Part shown: positions 37,301 through 45,002 of the stretch, one piece after another
Numbering within the stretch: position 1 is the first letter of the stretch
How the letters are laid out: each line of letters begins with the position of its first letter
Assembly (NCBI GenBank): GCA_027533425.1
Contig: JAPZUD010000001.1
Coordinates: forward strand, 806,001-870,000
Direction of reading: 5' to 3'
Source of the DNA: Beijerinckiaceae bacterium
GTDB taxonomy: Bacteria > Pseudomonadota > Alphaproteobacteria > Rhizobiales > Beijerinckiaceae
Length of the DNA stretch: 64,000 nucleotides
Program-made: the position numbers and the translations under genes
Notes under the pieces: generated by a model
Databases searched by the model: none
Seen by the model: only the letters and a program-made list of their open reading frames with translations
What the model was told of the DNA's origin: nothing

Positions 37301-37846
37301 CCGCTCGATCTCGAGATAGAGCCGGTCCGGGAAGAGCGTCGCCAACGCGCCGAGCCGCGCCGCCGCCATGTCCACCCCACCAAGCCCGAAGGCCCGGTTG
37401 ACCGGCCCGGCCGCACCGCCGGTCAGGGCGATCAGCCCGCCCGTCCGCCCGCGCAGGCGCTCAAGCGGCAGATGCACGCCCTCATGGGCGGGAGAATCGA
37501 GAAAAGCACGGCTCGACAGGGCCATCAGGTTGGCATAGCCCTCTTCGGAGGCAGCCAGCAGCACAAGCGTGCCACGCGCTTCGTCATGATGGTTGGGCCG
37601 GTTCCGGGCCGGCGGCCGGTCGGCGAAATCGACCAGCATCTCGATCCCGATGATCGGCTGGATTCCCAGCCCGACCATCTTCTCCGAAAATTCCAGCGCT
37701 CCGAACAGGTTGTTTGTGTCGGTCAGGGCCAGGGCGGGCATCTTGTCTGCCGCGGCAAGCTTGCCGAGATGGCCAATCTGCAGGGCTCCCTGCAGAAGCG
37801 AATAGGAAGAATGCACATGCAGGTGGATATAGCCCGGGCCCGACAC
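34394..37846 (-). CDS. dnaE: DNA polymerase III alpha subunit DnaE (replicative type)
   Basis: C-family replicative polymerase, about 1150 residues. It has an N-terminal PHP domain (IHLHVHSSYSLLQGAL), a palm with PVGPGRGSGAGSLVAYSL and the catalytic-aspartate motif PDFDIDFCQDRRDEVIRYV near residue 410, a finger/beta-binding region, and a C-terminal OB domain. Length and motifs fit replicative DnaE1, not the mutasome DnaE2. The start is GTG 37846 with a strong ribosome binding site (AGGGGAGG, five bases upstream). The 33-codon gene at 37863-37964 ends 16 bases before it, and no other promoter-like sequence is obvious in between, so dnaE may be partly transcribed from the LexA-type promoter at 37986-38026. 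Confidence 0.97.
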   Translation of the reverse strand: MSGPGYIHLHVHSSYSLLQGALQIGHLGKLAAADKMPALALTDTNNLFGALEFSEKMVGLGIQPIIGIEMLVDFADRPPARNRPNHHDEARGTLVLLAASEEGYANLMALSSRAFLDSPAHEGVHLPLERLRGRTGGLIALTGGAAGPVNRAFGLGGVDMAAARLGALATLFPDRLYLEIERFGLRETAGIEERLLDLAESEKLPIVAANNVHFGKAEDFEAHDALLCIAGGHSVDEAERPRLTPEHRFKTRAEMMALFADLPAALEASVEIAQRCHVRPRTRKPILPRFTSGSEEGAEAQELRRQAEEGLRARLAAHGPATGLSVADYEERLAFELGVIERMQYPGYFLIVADFIKWAKGEGIPVGPGRGSGAGSLVAYSLTITDLDPLRYGLFFERFLNPERVSMPDFDIDFCQDRRDEVIRYVVGRYGEGRVAQIITFGTLLARGVMRDVGRVLGLRYGEVDRLTKLVPQNPANPITLEKAIAEEPQLRAAAEENEAVGRMLGIAQRLEGLYRHASTHAAGIVIGDRPLEELVPLYRDPKSDMPVTQFNMKWVEPAGLVKFDFLGLKTLTILQGAVDLLAEQGIAIDLLQIPLDDAKSYAMLSRGETVGVFQVESGGMRRALVDMKPDRIEDIIALVALYRPGPMANIPVYCDVKHGRRAADYAHKLLEPILEETCGVIVYQEQVMQIAKVMSGYSLGEADMLRRAMGKKIKAEMDAQRARFVEGAVKNGVAEADADSIFDLLARFADYGFNKSHAAAYAVVAYQTAYLKANHPVEFLAASMSLDLSNTDKLAEFRREAQRLGIRVEPPDINRSGVKFGVRNGAILYALAAIKGVGVEAARALVALRGDRPFRSVTDFARRVDPKLVNKRTLEQLIAAGAFDSLEPNRGRLLAGLEAIVAESQAHQAELASGQGGLFGGDSDTGLVLPEAQPLSLTERLRREHSAVGFFLSGHPLDQFETLLDRASLTDFVRFQQAVKNGATHARMAATLLDVDIRRTRNGNKIGIAQFSDRTGQFEAMVFSEGLAKYRTMLEPGTALFLTLAGSVDGEDLRLRVLDMEPLERALQRTQKGIRVFLADPQGARERGEATLSALDRMLRRGGDGEVSLTVMLSDGGEVDLRLKGRFDLGSEHMAQLSAIPGVLDIKPY

Positions 37847-37862
37847 GGCAACCTCCCCTCTC

Positions 37863-37964
37863 TCAGATCAGTGGCCAGTTCGTCCCCACGCCCGACCAGG
37901 CGACCACCATAACGAAGAATGCGCCAATCGACGCCAGTTCGATCAGGTCTTCCACAGCTCGCAT
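37863..37964 (-). CDS. Small single-span membrane peptide, SOS-type promoter; SidA-like candidate
   Basis: A 33-codon gene: ATG at 37964, stop TGA at 37863. The peptide starts MRAVEDLIELASIGAFFVMV and ends in AWSGVGTNWPLI: a short amphipathic, acidic N-terminus, one hydrophobic helix of about 18-20 residues, and a short Trp-containing tail. AGGGGG lies five bases before the ATG. A near-consensus promoter with an overlapping alphaproteobacterial LexA box lies 22-62 bases upstream, and dnaE begins 16 bases downstream. Small LexA-controlled membrane peptides are known: Caulobacter SidA is a 29-residue SOS-induced inhibitor that acts on the division protein FtsW. Size, topology and control match; sequence homology could not be tested. 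I believe it is a real gene; its function is inference. Confidence 0.75.
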   Translation of the reverse strand: MRAVEDLIELASIGAFFVMVVAWSGVGTNWPLI

Positions 37965-37985
37965 CACAGCCCCCTGCTCTTGTGC

Positions 37986-38026
37986 GTTCTGTTTCTGTTC
38001 TAATTCATGGTTTGTTCCCGTGTCAA
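37986..38026 (-). promoter_or_regulatory. Sigma-70-type promoter overlapped by a LexA (SOS) box
   Basis: On the minus strand: -35 TTGACA (38026-38021), a 17-base spacer, -10 TTAGAA (38003-37998), then GAACAGAAACAGAAC at 38000-37986. The last is GAAC-N7-GAAC, the direct-repeat LexA box of alphaproteobacteria (GTTC-N7-GTTC on the other strand). It overlaps the end of the -10 box and the expected start near 37991, the ideal place for repression. The transcript would have a leader of about 27 bases before the 33-codon gene and could continue into dnaE. Confidence 0.8.
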
Positions 38027-38059
38027 GACCCGGGCGCACAGGGTCGCGTCTCCGCCCGT

Positions 38060-38084
38060 CGGCCCGTCGCAGGGCAACGGGCCG
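38060..38084 (-). terminator. Possible terminator hairpin after lolD
   Basis: Perfect 8-bp stem CGGCCCGT / ACGGGCCG with a 9-base loop, seven bases after the lolD stop and upstream of the SOS-type promoter. No U run follows, so if it terminates it would need Rho or act weakly. It would separate the proS-lolCE-lolD unit from the dnaE unit. Confidence 0.35.
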
Positions 38085-38090
38085 TCCGCC

Positions 38091-38780
38091 TCACGCCATG
38101 GGAACGATCTGTCCGCCGCGCAGGGTGATCCGCCGGTCCATCCGGGCGGCGAGTTCAAGATTATGCGTCGCGACGAGAGCCGCGAGGCCCGATTGACGCA
38201 CGAGGGCCGCCAGGGTGGCGAAGACATGCTCACCCGTCCCGGGATCGAGATTGCCGGTCGGCTCGTCCGCCAGCAGCAGCCGCGGCGTATTGGCAACCGC
38301 CCGTGCGATGGCGACGCGCTGCTGCTCACCGCCCGAGAGTTCCGCCGGGCGATGGTCGAGCCGGTGCGCAAGGCCGAGGAACGTCAGGATCTCCGCCGCT
38401 CGGCCCTTCGCCTCGTCAAACGAGAGGCCGGCAATCCGCTGCGGCATGATGACATTCTCGAGCGCGGTGAATTCGCCGAGCAGGTGGTGGAACTGGTAGA
38501 CGAAGCCGATATCGGTCCGGCGCAGCCGCGTACGGGCACCGTCATCCAGCGCGGCCGTGGCGGTCTCGCCGATGAAGACCTCGCCGGAATCGGGCTTCTC
38601 GAGCAGCCCCGCCAGATGGAGCAAGGTCGACTTGCCGGAACCCGACGGCGCGACCAGCGCAACCATCTCGCCCGGTTGCAGCGTCAGATCGACGCCGCCC
38701 AGCACGGGCACCACATTGTCGCCCTGGACATAGGCCCGGCTGACATTGGCGAGTTGGAGTGCGGGTGCGGACATGGTCAT
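38091..38780 (-). CDS. lolD: Lipoprotein-releasing ABC transporter ATPase LolD
   Basis: 229-residue ATPase of the LolCDE complex that lifts outer-membrane lipoproteins off the inner membrane to LolA. Walker [22 protein letters not shown]-loop [19 protein letters not shown], signature [15 protein letters not shown] and Walker [14 protein letters not shown] are all intact. Its start overlaps the lolCE stop by four bases. Confidence 0.95.
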   Translation of the reverse strand: MTMSAPALQLANVSRAYVQGDNVVPVLGGVDLTLQPGEMVALVAPSGSGKSTLLHLAGLLEKPDSGEVFIGETATAALDDGARTRLRRTDIGFVYQFHHLLGEFTALENVIMPQRIAGLSFDEAKGRAAEILTFLGLAHRLDHRPAELSGGEQQRVAIARAVANTPRLLLADEPTGNLDPGTGEHVFATLAALVRQSGLAALVATHNLELAARMDRRITLRGGQIVPMA

Positions 38781-40033
38781 TCCCCGCGCAAGGCTTCGAC
38801 AGGGTCGAGCCGGGCTGCCCGCCAGGCCGGATAGAGCGTCGCCAGCAGCGACAGGGTCAGCGCCATGCCGACGATCGCCACCACCTCGGCCGGGCGGACA
38901 TCCGCCGGCAGGCGCGACAGGAAGTAGAGCTCCGGCGGGAAGATCGGCGAGCCCGAGAGATAGGAAACGAGCTGTCGCAGGCTCTCGACATTCCAGGCAA
39001 TCGTGAGGCCCAGCAGGAATCCGACAAAGGTGCCGCCGACGCCGATGGCCGCGCCCGTCATCATGAAGATCGCGAGGATGGAGCGCCGCGTCGCGCCCAT
39101 TGTCCGGAGGATGGCGATGCCCCGCGCCTTGTCCTTCACCAGCATGGTCAGGCCGGAAATGATGTTGAGCGCCGCCACCAGCACGATCATCGTCAGGATC
39201 AGGAACATCACGTTCCGCTCCACTTCCAGCGCGCCGAAGAAGGTGCGGTTGCGGAAGCGCCAGTCGGTCAGCGCATGCGGCTTGCCGACCGCCTCGCGGA
39301 TCGCCGGATTCACGTCATCCATCCGGTCCGGGTTGTTCACGAAGACCTCGATCATCGCGACCTTGCCCTCGCTGTCGAAATAGAGCTGCGCCTCGGCGAG
39401 CGGCATGAAGATGAAGCTCGCATCGAACTCGCTCATCCCCACCTCGAAGATGGCGGCAATCTCGTAGGATTTCTGCCGCGGTGCCGAGCCGAACGGTGTC
39501 GACGGCCCCTTGGGCGAGAGAAGGCGGATCTTGTCACCGATGCCGAGCCCGAGATAACCGGCGAGCCGGCGACCGATCGCCACTTTCTCCGAACCGTCGA
39601 GCCCGTCCAGCGAGCCGTCGATCACGTTTTTCGCCACTGAATCGAATTGTTTCAGGTCCGCCTCGCGCACCCCGCGCACGAGGGCGCCACTGGTCGCCGA
39701 GGGCGACGCGGCCAGCACCTGCCCTTCCACGATCGGGGCGGCCAGGCGGACGCCCTTTGCCGCGCTGACGCGCTTGGCAATGGTGTCGTAATCCGTCAGC
39801 GCATCGCCATAGGGCTGGATGAAGGCATGCCCGTTCACGCCGAGGATCTTGCTCATCAATTCCTGCCGGAAGCCGTTCATCACGGCCATGACCACGATCA
39901 GCGTGGCGACGCCGAGCATGATCCCGAGGAAGGAGAATCCGGCAATGACGGAAATAAAGCCGTCACGGCGCCGCGAGCGCAGATAGCGCCACGCGATCAC
40001 CCATTCGAACGACGAGAACAGGCGCTTGATCAC
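38777..40033 (-). CDS. Lipoprotein-releasing ABC transporter permease (LolC/LolE type)
   Basis: 418 residues with four membrane helices (MacB/FtsX topology): an N-terminal helix in [20 protein letters not shown] followed by [20 protein letters not shown], a large periplasmic domain, and three C-terminal helices. Alphaproteobacteria generally have one such permease, acting as a homodimer (LolF-like), instead of separate LolC and LolE. Four-base overlaps on both sides couple it to proS and lolD. Confidence 0.93.
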   Translation of the reverse strand: MIKRLFSSFEWVIAWRYLRSRRRDGFISVIAGFSFLGIMLGVATLIVVMAVMNGFRQELMSKILGVNGHAFIQPYGDALTDYDTIAKRVSAAKGVRLAAPIVEGQVLAASPSATSGALVRGVREADLKQFDSVAKNVIDGSLDGLDGSEKVAIGRRLAGYLGLGIGDKIRLLSPKGPSTPFGSAPRQKSYEIAAIFEVGMSEFDASFIFMPLAEAQLYFDSEGKVAMIEVFVNNPDRMDDVNPAIREAVGKPHALTDWRFRNRTFFGALEVERNVMFLILTMIVLVAALNIISGLTMLVKDKARGIAILRTMGATRRSILAIFMMTGAAIGVGGTFVGFLLGLTIAWNVESLRQLVSYLSGSPIFPPELYFLSRLPADVRPAEVVAIVGMALTLSLLATLYPAWRAARLDPVEALRGE

Positions 40034-41352
40034 GAGGCGATCCGCTCCACCGCATCTTCCGGCGACATCAGCGCGCGCTCGCCCGTGGCACGGCGCTTCA
40101 GTTCCACCTTGCCCTCGGCGAGCCCCTTCGGCCCGACGATAATCTGCCAGGGCAGGCCGATCAGATCCGCCGTGGCGAATTTGGCGCCCGGGCGCTCATC
40201 CGTATCGTCGACCAGCGCGCTGAGGCCGCGCGCTTCCAGCGCCTGTTCCAGCGTACCGCAGACCGTATCGGTCGCGCTGTCGCCGGGCTTGAGGTTCAGG
40301 ATCGCGGCGTTGAACGGGGCGATCGCATCCGGCCAGATAATGCCGGCCTCGTCATGGCTGGCCTCGATGATGGCCGGCACAAGCCGGGTCGGGCCGATGC
40401 CATACGAGCCCATATGGACGGGACGTTCGACGCCATCCGGACCGGCGACGACAGCCCGCATCGGCTCGCTGTATTTCGTGCCGAAATAGAAGATATGCCC
40501 CACCTCGATCCCGCGGGCCGAGACCTGCGCGGCCTGCGGAACCTGCGCGAAGGCCGCGGCATCATGCATTTCCTCGGTTGCTGCATAGAGCGAGGTCCAT
40601 TTCGAGACGATCCCCGCGAGTTCATCGACCGAGTCAAAATTCGTATCGGCCGGCGGCACGGCGAAATCGAGATAATCCTTGTGGCAGAAGACCGCGCTCT
40701 CGCCGGTCGAGGCGAGGATGATGAATTCATGGCTGAGATCGCCGCCGATCGGGCCGGTATCCGCCCGCATCGGGATGGATTTCAGCCCCATCCGCTCGAA
40801 GGTACGCAGATAGGCCACGAACATGCGGTTATAGGCATGCCGCGCGGCAGCCTGGTCGATATCGAAGGAATAGGCATCCTTCATCAGGAATTCGCGGCTG
40901 CGCATCGTGCCGAAGCGCGGGCGGATCTCGTCGCGGAACTTCCACTGGAGGTGGTAGAGGTTGAGCGGCAGGCTCTTGTAGGAGCGGACATAGCCCCGGA
41001 AGATTTCCGTGATCATCTCCTCATTGGTCGGGCCGAACAGCATCTCGCGCTCATGGCGGTCGGTAATGCGGAGCATTTCCTTGCCATAGGCATCGTAGCG
41101 GCCGGATTCGCGCCAGAGATCGGCAGACTGGATCGTCGGCATCAGCAATTCGATTGCGCCGGAACGATTCTGCTCCTCGCGGATCACCGCGCAGATCCTG
41201 TTGAGTACACGCAGGCCGAACGGCAACCAGGCATAGATCCCGGCCGATTCCTGGCGGATCAGGCCAGCCCGCAAGGCCAGCCGGTGCGAGACGATCTCGG
41301 CTTCCTTGGGAGTTTCACGCAGGATGGGCAGGAAATAGCGGGAAAGACGCAT
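40030..41352 (-). CDS. proS: Prolyl-tRNA synthetase, short form without editing insertion
   Basis: Class II synthetase, 440 residues. Motif 2 ([21 protein letters not shown]), [18 protein letters not shown], and motif 3 ([16 protein letters not shown]) are present, followed by the anticodon-binding domain. The roughly 180-residue editing domain found between motifs 2 and 3 in E. coli ProRS is absent, as is usual for alphaproteobacteria, so Ala-tRNA(Pro) must be cleared by a separate deacylase. It is the first gene of the proS-lolCE-lolD unit. Confidence 0.96.
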   Translation of the reverse strand: MRLSRYFLPILRETPKEAEIVSHRLALRAGLIRQESAGIYAWLPFGLRVLNRICAVIREEQNRSGAIELLMPTIQSADLWRESGRYDAYGKEMLRITDRHEREMLFGPTNEEMITEIFRGYVRSYKSLPLNLYHLQWKFRDEIRPRFGTMRSREFLMKDAYSFDIDQAAARHAYNRMFVAYLRTFERMGLKSIPMRADTGPIGGDLSHEFIILASTGESAVFCHKDYLDFAVPPADTNFDSVDELAGIVSKWTSLYAATEEMHDAAAFAQVPQAAQVSARGIEVGHIFYFGTKYSEPMRAVVAGPDGVERPVHMGSYGIGPTRLVPAIIEASHDEAGIIWPDAIAPFNAAILNLKPGDSATDTVCGTLEQALEARGLSALVDDTDERPGAKFATADLIGLPWQIIVGPKGLAEGKVELKRRATGERALMSPEDAVERIAS

Positions 41353-41839
41353 GACGGCTCCGGTATGCTGGCGGCGCGGCAGGACCCCTCATCCGCGCGA
41401 GTCAGCTTCTGTCATAATTCGGCGGCCTTGCAAATGCTTGTCCCGCCTTTACAGGGCACGCCGGCGATGTGGCGGAACAATGGCCCGGTGGCCCGATCTT
41501 CCGGCGCGGGCCAGCCGGAGATGCAGTCTCGTGTCATGGAATTGATACATATTCGTGAACCAGAATGCTGCAGCGCATGATGACAGGCCTGAAAACATCT
41601 TTTAAACACATTTCCAGACAGGCAAGGCGCCCGCCGATCTCCGGATCGGCGAGGAAGAACCAGAAGCAATAAAGCCTCACAGGGTGGCGTCGAAAGGCGA
41701 TATCCGGCCGTCCAAAAACGAAAAAACAAAGTTTCAAGCAGAGCTGAGGCTCTGCTTTTTTGTTTGCGTCAGAGGGATAGCGCCGTTTACGCCGGCCGGC
41801 TTCGCCCGGGGCCGCCCCCTGCCCTCGCCGTGGACCGAC
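41353..41839. other. 487-base intergenic region, no confident gene
   Basis: Lies upstream of proS and downstream of the DUF1467 gene (both minus). GC is noticeably lower from about 41530 to 41770. It includes a hairpin CCGATC-tccg-GATCGG (41634-41649), a strong plus-strand terminator at 41736-41763 with no plus-strand gene before it, and a 31-codon plus-strand frame at 41577-41672 with no ribosome binding site. The proS promoter should be here but was not identified. A small plus-strand RNA is possible. Confidence 0.4.
41736..41763 (+). terminator. Orphan plus-strand intrinsic terminator
   Basis: AAGCAGAGC-TGAG-GCTCTGCTT, a perfect 9-bp stem with a 4-base loop followed at once by TTTTGTTTG on the plus strand. 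On the minus strand the U run comes only after GAAACTTTG, so it is a weaker terminator for the DUF1467 gene ending at 41840. No plus-strand coding gene precedes it. Confidence 0.7.
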
Positions 41840-42067
41840 TTACAGCAGCGGCAGCAGGATGTAGGTGAAGATGAGGAAGACCACTGCCGCGACACAGGAA
41901 TTGACCAGCAGGATCTTGCGGATATTCGTGCTTGCCGGCGCGCCCGGCTCGGTTCCCGGAACGACCTCGCCGGCCTCCACCTGCGAGCGCACGCCGAGCG
42001 GCAGGACAGCGAACAGAGTTGTCCACCAGATAACGAAATAGATCGCGATCCCGCTGCCGATGCTCAT
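41840..42067 (-). CDS. DUF1467-family small membrane protein
   Basis: 75 residues with two membrane helices: SGIAIYFVIWWTTLFAVLPLG at the N-terminus and LLVNSCVAAVVFLIFTYILL at the C-terminus, joined by a soluble loop with GVRSQVEAGEVVPGTEPGAP. This matches the alphaproteobacterial DUF1467 family, of unknown function, which is typically found directly downstream of mce as here (60-base gap). Confidence 0.9.
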   Translation of the reverse strand: MSIGSGIAIYFVIWWTTLFAVLPLGVRSQVEAGEVVPGTEPGAPASTNIRKILLVNSCVAAVVFLIFTYILLPLL

Positions 42068-42127
42068 GACGTTCTTCTCCTTGGCAACAACCTAGTGCCG
42101 GAAGTCATTTCCGCCAGCCCGGGGCGT

Positions 42128-42538
42128 TCAGCCCCGCACTTCCTCCAGCTCGGTCAGCGTGCCCACGAAATCCTTGGGATGCAGGAACAGGACCGGGTTG
42201 CCATGTGCGCCGATTTTCGGCTCGCCATCGCCGAGCACACGCGCCCCTGCGGCTACAAGCCGGTCACGTGCGGCGCGGATATCGCTGACCTCGTAGCAGA
42301 GGTGGTGAATGCCGCCATCCGGGTTGCGCTCGAGGAATTTCGCGATCGGTGACTGCGCGCCCAGCGGTTCCAGAAACTCGATCTTCGTATTGGGCAACTC
42401 CACGAAGACAACCCGCACGCCATGCTCCGGGAGATCCTGCGGCGCCGAAAGCGTGGCGCCCAGCACCCCGCGATAGGTGGCGCAGGCCGCGTCGAGATCG
42501 CGCACCGCAATGGCCACATGGTTCAGACGACCGATCAT
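42128..42538 (-). CDS. mce: Methylmalonyl-CoA epimerase
   Basis: Vicinal-oxygen-chelate-fold metalloenzyme, 136 residues, interconverting the (R) and (S) forms of methylmalonyl-CoA in propionyl-CoA use. It has LNHVAIAVRDLDAA with the first metal His, an E-x-L repeat (KIEFLEPLGAQSPI), GGIHHLCYEV with further ligands, and LHPKDFVGTLTELEEV at the end. It is six bases downstream of rnj. Confidence 0.95.
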   Translation of the reverse strand: MIGRLNHVAIAVRDLDAACATYRGVLGATLSAPQDLPEHGVRVVFVELPNTKIEFLEPLGAQSPIAKFLERNPDGGIHHLCYEVSDIRAARDRLVAAGARVLGDGEPKIGAHGNPVLFLHPKDFVGTLTELEEVRG

Positions 42539-42544
42539 GACGCG

Positions 42545-44209
42545 TCACACCTCCAGAACGAGCACTTTCGTCACGGGCTTCTTGCCCCAGATTTCCGCGA
42601 TTCCCGCGCGCACCCCGCGCTCGATCGCCGTCCGGACCGTCTCCGCATCGCGCCGCCGCGCCTTGGGCAGGGTCCGGAAATTCTCGTCCACGAGGTCGCG
42701 GACATGTTCGAGGAACGTCTCGCCCTCGTCATCCTGCACCGGCAGGCCCACCAGCTCGATCTCGGGATCGGCCGCCATCTGGCCGCGCTCGTCAATCGCG
42801 ACGGCGATCGCGATCATCCCGACATAAGCCAGCTTGCGCCGCTCCGGCACAGTCGGATCCGCCAGCGGGATGACGAGTTCGCCATCCTTGGCCAGCCGGC
42901 CATTCGGCACCTGGTCGATCACGTTCGGCTCGTCCGGCGCAAGGCGGACCATGTCGCCGTTGAAGGCCCGGAGGACCTGCTTCACGCCGAGTTCCCGCGC
43001 AAAATCGCGATGCATGCTCAGATGCAGCGCCTCGCCATGCGCCGGAATGGCGATTTTCGGCCGGACCCAGCCATACATGCGCCGAAGCTCATCCCGCCGG
43101 GGATGGCCGGAAACATGGACCAGCCCATCGCGGTCGGTGATGATCTTCACGCCCATCTTGGCGAGGGCGTTGACGATCTTGCCGACGGCTTTCTCGTTGC
43201 CCGGAATGGTGCGCGACGAAAAGATCACGGTGTCGCCGGCATCGAGGCTGATTTCCGGGTGTTCACCTTCGGCCACGCGCGCCAGAGCCGCCCGGTTCTC
43301 GCCCTGGCTGCCGGTCAGCAGGATCACGCATTTGTCGCGCGCAAGGCTGCGGTAGCGCTCCGCGCCGCGGAACGGCGCGACGCCCTCGAGCATGCCGAGT
43401 TCGGTCGCGATGTCGGCCACGCGGTCCATGGCCCGTCCTACGAGGATCACCTCCCGCCCGGCTTCTGCCGCAGCTTCGGCCACGGCGCGGATCCGTGCGA
43501 CATTCGAGGCGAAGGTTGTCACGGCCACCCGGCCGCGCGCGGCCAGAATCAGCTCGCGCAGCCCGACCTGGACATCCGCCTCCGACGGCGAGATGCCGTC
43601 ACGCGTCACGTTGGTCGAATCGCAGACCAGCGCGAGAACGCCCTCGTCGCCGATATCCTTCAGCCGTTGCGCATCAGTCGGCAGGCCGATGATCGGCGTC
43701 TCGTCGATTTTCCAGTCACCCGTATGCAGCACTGTGCCGAGCGGCGTCCGGATGGCCAGCGCCATCGATTCGGGGATCGAATGCGCCACCGGGATCGTCT
43801 CGATATCGAACGGGCCGAGCGTGAACCGTGTCACCTGCGGAATGCCACGGACCGGGATGCGCGGCGCCCCCGGCTCGGAAAGCCGCCGCGCCTCCAGCAG
43901 GTTCGCGGCAAAGGGCGTCATGTAGACCGGGCAACCGAAGCGTGGCCAGAGATCCGCCAGCCCACCGAAATGATCTTCATGGGCATGCGTGATGATGATC
44001 CCGAGCAGGTTTTTCTTCTCGGCCTCGATGAAGGCGGGATCGGGATAGAGCAGATCGACGCCCGGCAGGTCATCGCCCGCAAAGGCCACTCCGCAATCGA
44101 TCATGATCCATTGCCGCCTCTTGGCCGGGCCGAACCCGTACAGCGCCATGTTCATGCCGATTTCGCCGAGCCCGCCCAGCGGCACAAAGACCAGTTCGTC
44201 CGATTTCAT
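42545..44209 (-). CDS. rnj: Ribonuclease J
   Basis: Metallo-beta-lactamase/beta-CASP RNase, 554 residues, with 5'-3' exo- and endonuclease activity in rRNA maturation and mRNA decay. Zinc motif HAHEDHFGG at 75-83, the beta-CASP motifs (LVCDSTNVTRDG, TTFASNVARIRAVAE, LLTGSQGE, SGHPRRDEL) and IPAHGEALHLSMHRDFA are present. Four-base overlap (ATGA) with birA upstream; order birA-rnj-mce is common in Hyphomicrobiales. Confidence 0.96.
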   Translation of the reverse strand: MKSDELVFVPLGGLGEIGMNMALYGFGPAKRRQWIMIDCGVAFAGDDLPGVDLLYPDPAFIEAEKKNLLGIIITHAHEDHFGGLADLWPRFGCPVYMTPFAANLLEARRLSEPGAPRIPVRGIPQVTRFTLGPFDIETIPVAHSIPESMALAIRTPLGTVLHTGDWKIDETPIIGLPTDAQRLKDIGDEGVLALVCDSTNVTRDGISPSEADVQVGLRELILAARGRVAVTTFASNVARIRAVAEAAAEAGREVILVGRAMDRVADIATELGMLEGVAPFRGAERYRSLARDKCVILLTGSQGENRAALARVAEGEHPEISLDAGDTVIFSSRTIPGNEKAVGKIVNALAKMGVKIITDRDGLVHVSGHPRRDELRRMYGWVRPKIAIPAHGEALHLSMHRDFARELGVKQVLRAFNGDMVRLAPDEPNVIDQVPNGRLAKDGELVIPLADPTVPERRKLAYVGMIAIAVAIDERGQMAADPEIELVGLPVQDDEGETFLEHVRDLVDENFRTLPKARRRDAETVRTAIERGVRAGIAEIWGKKPVTKVLVLEV

Positions 44210-45000
44210 CCCAGGGTCCTTAACGCGGTTTGCGGATCGGCCGGCGTTTCCGAAAGAAAAACATCGCCGACCATCACGGCCTCGACCGCACGGCCCGTGT
44301 CTAGCAGGAGATGGCCATCCGGGTCGAGGCCGGCAAAGGTGCCATGGCGCTCGCCCGCAGGCAGGCGCACCCGCAGCTTCGTGCCGGGCGGCAGGGCATG
44401 CCGGAGCCAGCCCTCTCGGATCGCGGCAAAGCCGTTCCCCGCATCGAACAGGGCCAGATTCTCGGCAATCCGGTCGGACAGCGCGGCAAAGACCGCCGGA
44501 ACCTGTGCGCCCGGCGCGTGATCGGCCAGGGCAGTGACAGGATAATCGGCGAGATCGGGCCGATGGCGGATATTCGCGCCCATCCCGATCACGATGCCGG
44601 TCCGCCCGCCAGGGAGCGAAAGCCCCTCGAGCAGGATGCCGGCCGCCTTGGCGCCGGCGATCTGCACATCATTCGGCCATTTGAGATGGATGGCCGGCTT
44701 CAGGGCGGGCGAGACCCGGCACAGGGCCTCGGCGAGACTCAACCCCGCGACAAAGCCGACCAGTGGCGCCCGCGCCGGCGGACAGGGAGCGGCCAGGGCG
44801 AGGCTCGCATAGAGATTGCCGGGCGGCGACACCCAATCGCGGCCATGGCGCCCGCGCCCGGCCTGCTGCTGCCCCGCCACGAACCAATGCCGGTCTCCGC
44901 CCTGCCGCAGACAGGCCAGGGCAAGATCATTGGTCGAGGCCACAACCTCGCGGAATTCCAGGCTGAACCCGGCCCTGCGCGCCGCCGCGCCGAGTTCCAT
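44206..45000 (-). CDS. birA: Biotin--[acetyl-CoA-carboxylase] ligase, non-repressor type
   Basis: Activates biotin and attaches it to carboxylase carrier proteins. The biotin loop is GRGRHGRDW at residues 48-56, followed by LYASLAL, HLKWPNDV and KAAGILLE, and a C-terminal SH3-like domain (GTFAGLDPDGHLLL). About 264 residues: there is no N-terminal winged-helix domain, so unlike E. coli BirA it is not a repressor. ATG 45000 lies two bases after the nuoN stop; upstream in-frame codons belong to nuoN read in another frame. Confidence 0.93.
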   Translation of the reverse strand: MELGAAARRAGFSLEFREVVASTNDLALACLRQGGDRHWFVAGQQQAGRGRHGRDWVSPPGNLYASLALAAPCPPARAPLVGFVAGLSLAEALCRVSPALKPAIHLKWPNDVQIAGAKAAGILLEGLSLPGGRTGIVIGMGANIRHRPDLADYPVTALADHAPGAQVPAVFAALSDRIAENLALFDAGNGFAAIREGWLRHALPPGTKLRVRLPAGERHGTFAGLDPDGHLLLDTGRAVEAVMVGDVFLSETPADPQTALRTLG

Positions 45001-45002
45001 GC

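Noticed and set aside
38003-38017. A third GTTC near the LexA box
   Set aside because: The GTTC at 38014-38017 is 13 bases, not 7, from the nearest box half, so it is not an extra operator half-site.
41577-41672. A 31-codon plus-strand frame starting MMTGLKTSFKHISRQ
   Set aside because: No ribosome binding site, atypical codons and no membrane or conserved pattern; kept only as part of the possible small RNA region.
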